From: Basidiobolus meristosporus CBS 931.73
Lineage: Eukaryota; Basidiobolomycota; Basidiobolomycetes; Basidiobolales; Basidiobolaceae
DNA: 64,000 nt
Assembly: GCA_002104905.1 (NCBI GenBank)
Contig: MCFE01000040.1
Coordinates: 124,001 to 188,000 of the forward strand
Direction of reading: 5' to 3'
The notes below the pieces were generated by a model. That model was not told the DNA's origin. It saw only the letters and a program-made list of their open reading frames with translations, and did no database searches. This document shows positions 49,777 to 61,619 of this stretch, piece by piece. How positions within the stretch are numbered: position 1 is the stretch's first letter; every line of letters begins with the position of its first letter. The position numbers and the translations under genes were made by a program.

Positions 49777-50931
49777 ATTTCGGCTTCTTTAATGTATGAG
49801 AAATCAAGCTGTCTACCTTGTAAGCGATGTCCTAGGTGGATTTATCAAGGAAGTGCTCACTTCGAAATCAAATTCAATCAGTAGGATTCAAATGGAGAAA
49901 GAAAAAGCCTTGTTTGTCCTTACTTTTCTAGGAAATGGATCTTCGTTTTCCGATATACCAATTACGTTACATAGTGGTTTGATGTTAATTAATATGGATC
50001 GTACATTATAAAAAGATTCAGCAATCCATTCATATTGTACCGAAATCGAATGTTCCAATAAGGTAAGTTATGAATCAACGCACTGGCTAAACCAAGCACA
50101 CAAACTTGTTTAATTTTGGATCATGATGCAAGAAAATGGGTGCTAAGACTAACCACGCAGGATCTATCGTGTACAACATTCTTTGCAAATCGATAATATC
50201 TATGGTGAAGTACTTGATTCCAACATTGCTCATCTAGCAAACGGATATTCTCAAGGGTTCCATGAAACAACCTATGGTTCTAGTTGTGGACCGATATGGC
50301 TCTTGGAGGAATGAGGTAGATTCCTGTGGATTAGAACCGCCATGAGCCTTGGTTCCACGGATTCTTTGACACCATGACAACCATGCCAATGCTACGAACA
50401 AAGGACACATTTCTCTCATAAGAAAAGAGCCAATAAGTGCGGTTCTTGTCTTGCAGTCGCGCAAAGACACTTAACTCTCGGCCAATTTCATAACCACACT
50501 GGTTACTCACCTGCTGCCCCTCTGATTAGGCCACTAATTTTAAATGCAATGTATGACAACGAACAGCATGGGTGCTGGCTAGTTGACGATAGTCAACCCT
50601 CACAAACCAAAGTACTTAAACCCCACTTGTGGTGTATGACACTTGCATGCTATAGGATTCATTCTCCCCACCCCTCAAGTCATCTTCAAGTCCTGAATTA
50701 CATATTTCCATGGCCAACATCCACTGCTTTTGGGTCGTAAATAGTTGTTCGCAGCGTATTTTATTAGGCTTTATGTAGTGGTCATTCATATGAATGGCAA
50801 AATCCCATTAAATAGTAAAATCAACAACTTCAGCTGACGTTTCACTTACAAGCAATCCTCATCCAGGTTTGAAGAGCAAACACAAACGGGGAGCGACTAG
50901 CAACATGCAATCGCATTGAAATGGAATACGT
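49777..50931. other. Intergenic region, RAD60-like promoter and OGT 3' flank
   Basis: Short frames (49796-50011 plus, 50470-50234 minus, 50549-50740 plus) match nothing. No repeat or RNA gene is seen. Confidence 0.45.
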
Positions 50932-53900
50932 TTAGCGGTGGACCCTTTCTCCCTGATCTCTGATCCAGATGCAACTCCATCCTTGAGGAGTAAACTCCTC
51001 TCCAGAGTCCCAACGTCTCCAGGCTTCTAAATAACCCTTCTCTAGATTCTTGACCCAGCGAGGAGTGTCAAATAATGGGGAATGGTCTCTCTTGAGGAAC
51101 AATTCGCGACGGAGATCCATCAGGATTCCTCGCCCAACTCTATAAACTGCTGGTGGAGCTTTCTGGTCAACTGTCTCCTGCAAGAGTCCATACGCATGTG
51201 TTTGCAGTGGCTGCACTCCATCATCCACTACAAACTCGTACCTGAGATCCTGTGCATACTTCACCGCCATATCTTCAAATTCCCATTCAGATGAAGCCAC
51301 CATTCGTTCACCATGTCCAGTAGCGTAAGCTATGCTTGCTGCTACTCTAGAGCAGAGTTTGTGACGATGTCGGGGGAACGTCAGGATTGGCGTACCAGAC
51401 CATAAAATATCACATCCAGTCGTATGACCATTACACTCTGGTGTATCGAGAAACAGATCTGCCACACGTCCTCGATGAATGTGTACATTTTTAGGAGCCA
51501 CATCAGTGAAGATAACTCGTGACGCGACCTCCTTCCCTGCATATTCCTCAGCAGTGCGAATCAAATGAGCTTCGCCGGCAGCGGGAAATCTCAGCAACCA
51601 AAGTATCGAGTTCGGCACCCGAGACAATATTCTGAGCCAGACCTTGAATATGGATGGGTCGATCTTGTAAAGCTGGTTGAAGTTGGCGAAAATGACCGTG
51701 TTATCGTGTAAATTGGGGAAGACCTCTCGCCGCATGGTCCAGCGCTTTTTTTGCTCTTGTTTCCACAAATGTTCGGGATTTATATTGTTGGCGGCAGCAT
51801 CGTATTCATCGTCCCTAAACCCTTGTCGGTGGTCATTTACAAAATACGAGTGCGGCATATATATCATCTTTTCAGTGTAAACCCACTCCTCACTAACTTC
51901 TTCGGGGTCCATGTCACCAACGGAGATGCCCTCAGGCTCCTCAGTATCGTGATTGTTGTACTGGGAATTGCTATCATACTCAAGCATCTCACTTTCACGG
52001 CTGTTGATTTTGTTGTGCATTCTCCAGCGCTCGCAGGCCACCAGTTCTGGAGGACAAACAATTGGATCTGAAATCAAGTAATCGCACCATCCAGCACCTA
52101 AGCTTCCAGCAAATCCCATATATGCCATAAGAATCGGTGCAGGCCTGGCTGCAAAAACCTCATTACGAGCACCTTTGGTATAACCGTTTAAATTGATCAA
52201 AATATGAATGCCGTCCTGAACAATGCGCTCGACTATAGCTTGTGTTGACCAGGTGGATACATCCAAAAATACCTGAGCCTCACGCTCGATTTTGGCGCGA
52301 TAGGGAGATTGGTCATTTGGCGTAGTTGCGTAGCAATAAACGGCGAATTGACTGTGATCGTGTAGCCCGAACACCGATTGCATTAAATGGGATAGCGGAT
52401 GGTTGTTGAAGTCGGAGGATACGTATCCGATTTTGATTAAAGGCGAGGGCGGTGGTGGAGGAGGATAAACGGTGGCTGGTAGCCAAGCAGAGCTCAGAAC
52501 GCTGTGTGAGATCCGAATGGCATTGCGGTGAGATATCAGGCGTATTTGGCGTGGAGACAGTGGATAGGTAAATGTATGGAATGGAAGGACGGTTGGAACA
52601 GGTGGAGAGCTCATCAGAGGAAGAGTAGGCCTCTGGTACTTGACTGCTATCTCGTTGGGGTTGTTGATGTGGCCATATTTGTATTGATCCACATACCAGC
52701 GTCGTTGGATGATCCTCATGCAACGCTCAATGATGCGTATAGCCCAGCCACCTTCGTTTCGACTGCACGATTCAGAGCTGCATTTCCTGCGAGACAATTT
52801 GCTCTCAGCGGTGTTCATCGAAAAGATCCAGTCAATAACTTTTGATCGAAACGCTGGTGTGAGGTGATTGATCCCAAAAGCATTCGAGATCAAGTTGACA
52901 AAGGTCTCCGAGACGCTATTCTGATGGATGACATTTCCACGTCCCCACTCCATGCCCTCTACTAGTTGCTTGTCAACTATCAAATCAACCTTCTCCATCA
53001 TCCAGCCAGAAGGGTCGGTGGGCCCCTTTTTCGTTGATCGAACAAGCACTCCGTCTCCCCCTTTCTCGAGCTCCACCACGCAGTTCATCGGACCTCCACG
53101 GCCTCTCCAATCGCAAATCCCACCTAGTGCATTGACTAGGCCGCAAATAGCCTCCCCAAAATCGGGGTTGACTTCTACTGCACGCATGTACCATTGGATG
53201 CTGTCTTGCACTCTTCCCATGTCTTTGATTGCATTACCCAAGTTTGCAAGAGCAATATCAAACCTGGGGTTGCTCTCCACAGCCTTTTCGTACATATGAA
53301 CAGCATCCTGTAGGCGACCCATATCTTTGAGTAGAGATCCCAAGTTGGTATACAGGTGTGGGTGATGCGCATCTAGCGACAACCCATATGTATAGTACCG
53401 ATATGCCAAGGCAGGTCCGGTCATCGGCATGGAGCAATTTGGCACCGTTACAGGGGTGCCAACTGTACTAAGCAAGATTCCAAGATTGTTACATGTCGAA
53501 GGCGAAGGGTGAAGCGATAAAGACAAATAGTATATAGGAAGCAGCAACTGCAATGGTGTAGAGCTACCGCTATCCTGGTACAGCTTGGCCAGTGTAAGCA
53601 AAATATTGGAACACGTCTGATTGATTTGCTGAATGCTTGTACTTGAGGGTACATAGCTGGATGATCTCTTGTCGTCCACATCTGTGAGACCCGGGAGTAT
53701 GCCGTCCGTTTTGGAAAAGAGCGAAACGCATAACTGACCGGCTTGTTCGGGTGTTAACAATATCATTGGGAGGTTGGCAATATTTTCGTTGCCATTGCTG
53801 GAAATCCCCGTAATCTGCGCTATCAATAAGATAACCTCGGTTAAGCTGCTTCCGCCAAAAACAACCTCTAGCGCGCGCTCATATTCATGCTTGGCTCCGA

Positions 53901-56007
53901 CGTAATCCCCCATGGCGTAGAGCAGGTTCCCCTTAGTATACAGTAGATTTTGAACCCGCGGTGTGTGAACAATGGCAATGCCCAAATTTTTGGGAGATAA
54001 TGAACCACTGTGGTTGATTTTCGAAATAACATGGGATTCGACGAATTTACAAACTTCCATAGCTTCACTGTACCGGGGCTGTTTGTTGATTCCGGTGTGT
54101 GGGTCTTTGATATTTTGACTACAAAGTACCCCAAGAAGATTTTCTACCGCATCCCAGTACCCAGGTCGAAGTCTAATAGCGCGCCACCACCAGTTTTCAG
54201 CCTCTGTACAGCGCCCTATGCTTCTTAGAGTGGTTCCGATGTTGCTCATCGCCTCAACGTAATTCGAATCAATCTCAAGAATCTTTGAGTTGTAGTAAAG
54301 CGATTTTCCGGCATCATCTCGGGAGAAGTAGACACATGCCATTAGCAAAAGCGTAGGGAGGTGTCGCGGGTGTAACTCGTGTAAACAATGAAGCAGTGGG
54401 AGTAGATTTGTATCCTTTGGTGCCGACGAGTAAAGATTGTGAGCATGCGTAAGAATCTGATCACGTACTTTCTCTATTCTAGCATCATTGATGCATATAG
54501 AAGTACCAGGGACTACATGCGGAATATGGCTGTTGATCAAGCTTGGATAAGAATGTGGCGTATTCGAGGTCCCGGAGAAATGAGGATGGTGACTGCTGAG
54601 GGGGGCCGGCAGGTCGTATTGATTCCTATTATGAAGGCCTGTTGCAAAATGGCTTCCATTTGGACAATTGAAATCGAACGAACTCGCAAGCTGGGGGTGG
54701 TTGGTTCGAAGTTGCAATATTTGGCTATGCTCATGGGGCCCATTTGATTTCAACTGCACCCCGTGGCCTCCGATGTGTGCTTTTTCGCCCGCGTGATTGT
54801 TGAATTGATTTCGAGTATTGTTGTAATCTACTCCATGCAAGGGCCCAACATGGTGTTGCTGATGGAATGGAACATTCACTTGGCGGGGATATCCAAATCG
54901 AGGATTTTCGGCCGGATGACTGGAATTATACGATCTTCCAATGATTTGCTCGCTTGGGTGAAAAAAATTCGAGTTCGGTTGAAATGCAAGTTGATGGCTA
55001 TCATTGAAGTTAAAATGCCCAGGATCCTGTTGATAGTAAAGAAGGATTGTCGGAGAAGGAGGTGGGAGCATCATGTGCTGGAATGACTGTGCTTGACCGC
55101 CGTTTTTTGGTCGAGATGGCGGATCGCTTAAACCGTTGGCGTTAGGTGCAGTAAATAACATACTAGTATTGACCCATGGATCAACAAGGTTTGCAGCAGT
55201 GGCCATGAAATGGCCATAATCTTCAAACCTGTTGCCAGAGTTGTAAGGGGGTAGAACTTCGGTGTGAAATTGATTTGCGAAAGAGGGTCCAGGAGCGAAT
55301 TTTCCGTGCGCAGGCTCGCTCTGCTCTCTGATTGACAAATCGCGTAGATTTAGACTTCCTTGAAAAAATTGTTGGTCCGGAAGTTCGTTATGAACGCTGT
55401 CTGGGTTTTTGGTATGGCCTACTGTCTGATATCCTTCTGAGCCGGCGCCGAAAAAGAGTTTCTTTGGGGGTGGAGGTGGCGAAATACATTCAAAATCTAC
55501 TAAGGTACTGGTTGGTCGGGAAGAATATGGATCTTTACGATCCTTCCAGGTTTGTTGTGGAACATTGAAGCTATTATTGTAATGCCGGTCTTTCATGGAG
55601 TACGTCCAAGCAGACTGATTATCGGTGGCTAAACTTGTGCCTGCAGAGTTTCCACCATCGAGTTGTGATTTGAAGTATGGGCCACTTGTACTGAATAGGC
55701 CTTCACCGGTATTTGTGTCCATATGCATATTATTACCCTGCTGAGCAAAGCCGTTCTGGGCCGAAATAGAGGTCTGAGCCGCAGCTTTATCGTGGAAATG
55801 ATTGTATGTTCTTTGGCCAAATCTTGGGACGTCCGTCGTGCTTGTGGAACCGCTGAACGGGAAACTTAATCTGCTTTGATCAACGGAGTTTCGAGGTGCA
55901 GTTACTTTTCTCGAACTGGCCACTCTATCCACAGTAGGATGAGGCGGTGTTCTTTGGTTTGAGTTGTGGGCTAAAAAGCTAGCGAAGTTATTTTGCTGAA
56001 CTAGCAT
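50932..56007 (-). CDS. Large O-GlcNAc-transferase/SPINDLY-like GT41 protein with TPRs (1691 aa, intronless)
   Basis: GT41 enzymes transfer a sugar (GlcNAc in OGT, fucose in plant SPY) from a nucleotide sugar to Ser/Thr of nuclear and cytosolic proteins. Residues 1-540 are Asn/Gln/His/Pro-rich and look disordered. TPR units begin near 545 (AMSNIGTTLRSIGRCTEAEN near 582) and resume near 875-945 (NLGSLLKDMGRLQDAVHMYE, NLGNAIKDMGRVQDSIQWY). The GT41 domain spans about 1185-1680: IKIGYVSSDFNNHPLSHLM with the conserved His, ILINLNGYTKGAR, ILMAYMGFAGSLG, VIFANFNQLYKIDP with the conserved Lys, and CNGHTTGCDILWSGTPILTF. An acidic insertion near 1350-1400 splits the two halves of the catalytic fold. 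Motifs alone do not decide between GlcNAc and fucose. It is one uninterrupted exon, unlike nearly all its neighbours. Confidence 0.93.
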   Translation of the reverse strand: MLVQQNNFASFLAHNSNQRTPPHPTVDRVASSRKVTAPRNSVDQSRLSFPFSGSTSTTDVPRFGQRTYNHFHDKAAAQTSISAQNGFAQQGNNMHMDTNTGEGLFSTSGPYFKSQLDGGNSAGTSLATDNQSAWTYSMKDRHYNNSFNVPQQTWKDRKDPYSSRPTSTLVDFECISPPPPPKKLFFGAGSEGYQTVGHTKNPDSVHNELPDQQFFQGSLNLRDLSIREQSEPAHGKFAPGPSFANQFHTEVLPPYNSGNRFEDYGHFMATAANLVDPWVNTSMLFTAPNANGLSDPPSRPKNGGQAQSFQHMMLPPPSPTILLYYQQDPGHFNFNDSHQLAFQPNSNFFHPSEQIIGRSYNSSHPAENPRFGYPRQVNVPFHQQHHVGPLHGVDYNNTRNQFNNHAGEKAHIGGHGVQLKSNGPHEHSQILQLRTNHPQLASSFDFNCPNGSHFATGLHNRNQYDLPAPLSSHHPHFSGTSNTPHSYPSLINSHIPHVVPGTSICINDARIEKVRDQILTHAHNLYSSAPKDTNLLPLLHCLHELHPRHLPTLLLMACVYFSRDDAGKSLYYNSKILEIDSNYVEAMSNIGTTLRSIGRCTEAENWWWRAIRLRPGYWDAVENLLGVLCSQNIKDPHTGINKQPRYSEAMEVCKFVESHVISKINHSGSLSPKNLGIAIVHTPRVQNLLYTKGNLLYAMGDYVGAKHEYERALEVVFGGSSLTEVILLIAQITGISSNGNENIANLPMILLTPEQAGQLCVSLFSKTDGILPGLTDVDDKRSSSYVPSSTSIQQINQTCSNILLTLAKLYQDSGSSTPLQLLLPIYYLSLSLHPSPSTCNNLGILLSTVGTPVTVPNCSMPMTGPALAYRYYTYGLSLDAHHPHLYTNLGSLLKDMGRLQDAVHMYEKAVESNPRFDIALANLGNAIKDMGRVQDSIQWYMRAVEVNPDFGEAICGLVNALGGICDWRGRGGPMNCVVELEKGGDGVLVRSTKKGPTDPSGWMMEKVDLIVDKQLVEGMEWGRGNVIHQNSVSETFVNLISNAFGINHLTPAFRSKVIDWIFSMNTAESKLSRRKCSSESCSRNEGGWAIRIIERCMRIIQRRWYVDQYKYGHINNPNEIAVKYQRPTLPLMSSPPVPTVLPFHTFTYPLSPRQIRLISHRNAIRISHSVLSSAWLPATVYPPPPPPSPLIKIGYVSSDFNNHPLSHLMQSVFGLHDHSQFAVYCYATTPNDQSPYRAKIEREAQVFLDVSTWSTQAIVERIVQDGIHILINLNGYTKGARNEVFAARPAPILMAYMGFAGSLGAGWCDYLISDPIVCPPELVACERWRMHNKINSRESEMLEYDSNSQYNNHDTEEPEGISVGDMDPEEVSEEWVYTEKMIYMPHSYFVNDHRQGFRDDEYDAAANNINPEHLWKQEQKKRWTMRREVFPNLHDNTVIFANFNQLYKIDPSIFKVWLRILSRVPNSILWLLRFPAAGEAHLIRTAEEYAGKEVASRVIFTDVAPKNVHIHRGRVADLFLDTPECNGHTTGCDILWSGTPILTFPRHRHKLCSRVAASIAYATGHGERMVASSEWEFEDMAVKYAQDLRYEFVVDDGVQPLQTHAYGLLQETVDQKAPPAVYRVGRGILMDLRRELFLKRDHSPLFDTPRWVKNLEKGYLEAWRRWDSGEEFTPQGWSCIWIRDQGERVHR

Positions 56008-56575
56008 ATCACGTTAATCTTGATTTCGAGAAATAGGGCGTGTTGAATATATATATCTCGAGAGCGACAGTAAGCTTCGCGTCAACTCAAGTTTCTCTAA
56101 GAGGTATTGTACGAGGTCGGAAATGTGCAAACGGGCGTGCAGAAAGTCTAATAGTCCAAAACAAGGACAGGAAAATGAAGCTGTATATGTACAAGTATAA
56201 AACAAGGAGCGGTAACCTCAGTAGGTACTCAAGATTCACAAGTCGCTTTCTGTACAATGATTTGTGAAAGCTGACCGATTAATAGATATCCGTTTGGAAG
56301 TAAGTCTAAGCGTTGAAATTCAAAACATACAGTCCGTTAGAAAAAAAAAAGCATACACCCCAGAGAACCGAAGTTAAAACTGAATACCTATCAGCCTATA
56401 ATATTGACTACTCTGCGTCTAACAGGTCGTTTATAGTAGTAACTGGTATTTTCCTTAACGATATCTTTATCTCCTCAGGTTTTCGTGAAAGGTGCGACAG
56501 GTAAATATATATATATTTAACAATGTTTGTCTTTTGCACCCGAAAAGAAATTTATGAGGTCATTAAACGGAATGG

Positions 56576-56595
56576 ATATATATATATATATATAT
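56576..56595. repeat. (AT)n microsatellite
   Basis: About ten AT units occur in a row in AT-rich intergenic DNA. Confidence 0.9.
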
Positions 56596-59500
56596 CGAAA
56601 AATCAAGAGGATGATGAGATTTCACCTAATATATAACAATAGCTGGGCTTTTGTCACTACAGAGATACCAACGGATAAAGTGATCTCCTCCATACAAATA
56701 TAAATCAAGCAATATCGTAGGGACCCGAGGTGAATATATTTGAATGATAAGTAAATGGAAATCTCGCGGATTCCATATTGCAGTAAAACCAATAAGAAAG
56801 AAGAGCGAGGAATGTTTCGCAAATAGCTATACGTGTATGAATCGAAGAAAAAGTTGAAAAAGGAAACCCATTTGATATTTAGAGCGTCAGGAGAACAAAC
56901 ATGCACCTTAATCTGATTTGTTCTGGTAAACCATCATTGTCTTTGAGCCAAAGTATGCAGCACTCATTACACCTGAATACCCTAAACCTGTATGGATGAG
57001 AGCAGTGAAACTCAATCCCTCCAAGAAGGCAACAGCGATATGCATTCAGTGTAATAGGATCAACCATCAGAGAAATCTCTGACATGGCTATTTCGCGTAT
57101 GTGATGGGTATTTCAATCGATACTTTGCTCACCTAATATAGTTTTTAACGTGTCGGAAGCGGTTGCCTGAGGCATGTAGTTATAGGCGGATGACATGAAG
57201 AGCCCCGATCATGCCCAAATCAAGCATTACGGATTGCTTGATTATTCCTGCCCATAAGCTGCAGGTTCTGCTCGGATGGCTACTCCGCCCCGGCTTGACA
57301 TGAGATGACGTTCTGATAGTGGTGCTGATTTCCCAATGAGCACGCCCTGCTGCGCAAAGAGTGTTATGAATCAACAGAACACAACAGGCAGCCCCTTATC
57401 TGTCTTACAGAGGCTGTAATAGAACCTATGCAATTTAGTAGCCCGCAGCATTTACTTTGATAATTCAATTGATTACCATTCCAAGGGTAACAGGCGTACG
57501 GAACCGCATCGTACAAGAGTTACGATGCCGATGAAAGGTTTGCGAGGCTATATGGCCTGTATTATTACGAAAGCATACGCATACCCAATCTAACCTAAAT
57601 TGCTGATCCAGATGCTGACGGCTGCCTGCACAGGCGTTGGAAGGAAACTGAAGGAACATTCAACTGCGCTGCTGTATCTTGTATTGTTTTCGTGTTTATT
57701 TTTAGATTTTTCGGTCTTCGCTAATATGCGTTGAAAATACCAATTGGTAAGTGTGTTGACGGTGTGATGATTCGACCAGAACTATGTGACGATGTGTATT
57801 GTGTAAATATAGCCATGGTCATCGTTTGGGCTTGGAGAGTTGACTACAGCATTGTATAATATTTCGTAGATAAATGGTATATTTCATGACCACTATTATA
57901 TGCCAGCCAAGTATGAAACTCTCTGCTAGACTCGCTGCTTTCAGTATAGCTGACCATCCGAGTAATAGATTTACCTTGAATCCTTCCAAGAAGGGCAGTT
58001 TGTCGTCACAATACTGAGATCTCTGTCTTCTGTAAGCTGAGTGAGCATTGGCATAAGTATGGAATCGTCTTTACTCCTTTTTACCGGAGTACACTACTAC
58101 CAAAAATACACAGATATTGGTCCTAATACCATGTTAAGTCTGCGGTCGCAATTGTCTGAATTAGATTCCAGAATATTCGCATCTGTAATGTGAAATATTT
58201 AGAAATTAGCAAAGTCAATAGAAGAATGCCTTCTTTAATTAGGCTAATCAGTTGCTGAAGCATCCCTGGAATTAGGGGTCTCGTGTTTTAGATATTTCAG
58301 CAAATACTTTTAGCCAGAGCAAAAAGATCTGGGTATTCCTTGATTCTGCATTCATTGAAAAGTCCAGTCCAATGATCACATGACCATGAGCTCAGGGGTT
58401 TATTTCTTGATGCCAATGTGGGTGACCATTTCTCAAGAAGCAGATGATTCGTGTATTCATAAGGGATCATGTAGAGATTAGTCCTCAACAACAAGCGCAT
58501 CCCAGCAATCTCTACTCCGTGGATTGCCGCTAGAAAGCCTTTATGCTCCCGTGAGTGACCTCTACCTGTTAATATGATGAAAGAATTCTGTAGAGATCTG
58601 GCTCATTGGATACTGCCTTTAGGTAAATTCGATCACGTTCTCCACATGGTCATGTTACCTTTGCAAAGGTCCAGGCAGTTGCAATGTCTCGTGGTATGTA
58701 GTGCTCATAAGCCATCCCTTCCGATTGCCCGTACACTGATAATAGCTGCAATGGTTTAGTCATATCTTAAACCATTTTGATTAGCCAAAAATAATATTCA
58801 TTTATCAATAGTCGAGTAAATGGGCAAAACGAAGATCATTTGCAATGATCTACATATTTGTGGAGATCGTAGCCATATGATATTTCAACTTCACAACCCA
58901 CCCTTCTAATAGGTTTGATCGCCTAAACCTTAAAATCATCGATAATGGCATTACTCTCCAAATCTCCACACAATACTGTTGCTAATCTTGTGCACAAAAT
59001 ACCCTGCAACTGGTTCAACCATAGAATAATTTAATAAAGTGGGCTAAATAGCCAGAATGATTGGGCTGCCGACTGAGTTGAAATATCAAGTTCCACCTGA
59101 TTTACAGGAACATCATTTTACATGGTGATTTGGAGTTCAATGAGCTTCTTAAATTAATATTCTCATTATGACATAGCCACCTATGTTCAAAGCCAATCAA
59201 CGAACCGATGCTATCCAAATGGGATTTAATGTTCAAAGGAACCTTCCATTTGGCAAACTTTGGTGATTGATTCTCAGAATTGCCCATAATATCCTTGCGC
59301 CAATAAATATTTTATGGATAAACAAAATTTCTGATGTGCCACAATTCTTGGCCTTTACTTTCTGAGAATATCTCCTTGGCAGTGTAATATTAGCCTATTT
59401 TTCCGTTAAATCATCCTATGTCCGAGTAAAAGGGGCTTTTCATATGGATTTTATGCAAGTAATTACCGGTAAGTATGGTTGGTGGAGGATTGTAAAGGCG

Positions 59501-59649
59501 GACAAACCATGATGCTCGGTTAAATTGGCTGATGCTGATTTTCTCACTTTATATGGTAGTTGATGCTTCAATATATCTGGAAAACTAGTGGACTGCTTGA
59601 TTCTTGATTGTTAGGCAATGGTGAGAAAGCTTCACTTATTCTTAGGATG

Positions 59650-59657
59650 TATAAAAG
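59650..59657 (+). promoter_or_regulatory. TATA box (TATAAAAG)
   Basis: A textbook TATAAAAG lies 120 bp before the ATG at 59770, followed by a pyrimidine-rich GTTGTTGTTCCCTATTCCTT run suitable as a transcription start and 5' UTR. It is the clearest core promoter in the right third of the window. Confidence 0.55.
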
Positions 59658-59769
59658 GGCGGAGTAGTTCCGTAGTTGTTGTTCCCTATTCCTTCTCACT
59701 AGACTATATTTTGATAGAACTCTTGTTCGGTTCACCTCAAGAAGAATAGTCTTTTACTTGCTCCCAATA

Positions 59770-59973
59770 ATGAATGATGAAAGCCTTGCCAAAACGGTGA
59801 AATTCTCTCGATTCGTGAAAGTATGTGAAACGCATGGTAGAGAAGCCTATGACCGGACACCTATCTTGCCGATGAGACGAGCGTGCCATATGATCGAAAA
59901 GTATCATTACCCGACGTCCCCTAGTCAGATTATAGAATCCAAACGCGTGGGCCAAAGCCAATGGCTAATGTAG
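59770..59973 (+). CDS. Short fungal protein with a VKFSRFV...YDRTPI motif (67 aa)
   Basis: The single frame begins with the first ATG after a clear TATA box. Residues ~8-31 (VKFSRFVKVCETHGREAYDR, then TPI) resemble a short motif I know from many small fungal proteins, in which a V-x-F stretch is followed about 10-15 residues later by EYDR(S/T)PI. No function is firmly assigned to that family. The rest is short and charged, without membrane segments. The minus-strand frame over the same region (59961-59737) has no such support. The assignment rests on the motif and promoter only. Confidence 0.5.
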   Translation: MNDESLAKTVKFSRFVKVCETHGREAYDRTPILPMRRACHMIEKYHYPTSPSQIIESKRVGQSQWLM

Positions 59974-61619
59974 CCATTCCTTACGGGCATCAGGAAGAAA
60001 GGCCAGCTTTCACAAAATGTTACTGTCCCACACGCATTATTATATATTCGTTGTAAATAGTTGCTCGTGGAGACACGACCACATTACATACAAATCCATC
60101 CTGTTACATATGGCCGAATTTTGAGAGTTATTTTTGTAAAACCATTTCGTGTAAAATAACCAAGACATAAACTCTAAAGCATTAAGATTTTGGATTCGAA
60201 TATACATACATATATGTACCACAGACCCAGAGACGCTTGAGCTACTCAACCCTACCGCAGTATTGGTGCAGTTGCAAGGTTGTTAAATATCGGTTCCCAA
60301 TCGTTACTTGACCGTGCCAGGTTTCTTATCAATACAGATTAACTTTTGTAAGAAGCTTGCTTTACAGGCGACCTTAAGGGAAACTCGAGTATGCTTATTG
60401 AAACAGGCGCTAGCAGTACCATTCCAACCTCGGATCAGGTGGTCAAGGGTAGCGAGCGTCTCCTCCGCCATGCTAAGCTTACATTGATGGAGTCCATCAG
60501 TGGTTGCAAGTAGTCCTAAAGTTATTGCGTCATGGATTTGCTGGTTTATTTTGCTCAATGTCGCCTATAACCTGATGGGCTAATTTCGATAAAAGGTGGT
60601 GTTTTAATATGCACCACACCAAGTATGCAATTTGCTGATTTATTGTAATTGGTACTTGCGTGAAATAGAGTTGATATGACTATTGTGAGTGCTTGATGTT
60701 ACTTGTGTATCACAATATTGTACAAATCAGGCGCACAGAATAATAGTTGGTCCTACCTCACATGGTGCATGAGGAGGTTGAGGGCTTTGCAATCAATAAC
60801 TTACTCAAGCGGACTAATCATTCAGCTAAAACGGTTTTATTGCCGCAATACAAACTTCGGAAGATTCACGAACCTAAATTCTGCATCGTATGGTCTGTCA
60901 CAAAGCCCAATAGCTCAGCTTGAGGAGCACCCAAGCTTTATCAGAATACAGTTTATCATTCAAAGCCGTGATAGGCACGAATCAATCGGGAGTCAGGCCT
61001 CTGGTCGAGCTCTGGGAGCACCTTTCTATGTTATTTTTGCCATTTTCTTCATAACGTACCTGACAAGTGAGCGCAGCTGGCCAAGAATGTGATTTACATC
61101 AACAAGATACTCCAGAGTATAATCAATGCACTCTTCAAATATCCATCTCCGACTATGCCTCGAAGGTAAGCGCTTTCATTGGGGGTTATGTGGGGTGTAT
61201 TGATGTTATTGTCACGAGCATGGCATACATTATCCGTATTTTCTGTCGAGTTGCAATACCTTTATCGAGTTGGAGTCGAGTAAATGGGAGCTCTCATAAC
61301 AATCCAATGCTTAAGGAAAATGCTATAATGTGTTTAGGGTATCAAATCAAATATATTATCCTACTCCTTGTTTTCAATCTATTCCATAATCAACAAATAT
61401 CGCGGGTTTCTATACCACTTATTGTTTCGGAAATCATGCGAAACAAAGTAAACCCAACTGATTGTAAAACCTTAAGCATACTTATGCAAGTAAAGTAATT
61501 AGCTTCGAGTGGGAAGCCTTGCTTGGCACTTACAAGTATATAAATCGATTGCCTCTGACCTGATCATATTAAATCCCTACACTACTTGGCGTGTGCGATA
61601 CTGGATCTCGGTTAACGAC
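59974..61619. other. Gene-poor interval with unassigned frames
   Basis: A minus-strand frame at 60558-60304 (84 codons, starts TTG at its edge, internal ATG further in) and plus frames at 60703-61092 and 61067-61498 read smoothly but contain no known domain. A donor-like GTAAGC at about 61168, after a DYASK reading, suggests a possible exon. I could not build a gene. Confidence 0.35.
61537..61544 (+). promoter_or_regulatory. TATA box (TATATAAA)
   Basis: TATATAAA lies 76 bp before the ATG at 61620, a plausible core promoter for the acidic two-exon gene. Confidence 0.4.

Larger units (their letters stand above)
56008..59769. other. AT-rich gene-poor interval
   Basis: The first few hundred bases are the OGT promoter side. 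It contains a TA microsatellite and an A-run (56339-56350). Short frames (56906-56622, 58500-58297 and 59287-59102 minus; 58574-58759 plus) have no recognisable motif. No transposon termini were found. The last 120 bp are a good core promoter for the small gene at 59770. Confidence 0.45.

Noticed and set aside
52528-55568. Several 70-136 codon frames on both strands inside the OGT gene
   Set aside because: They are shadows of the 5 kb coding exon.
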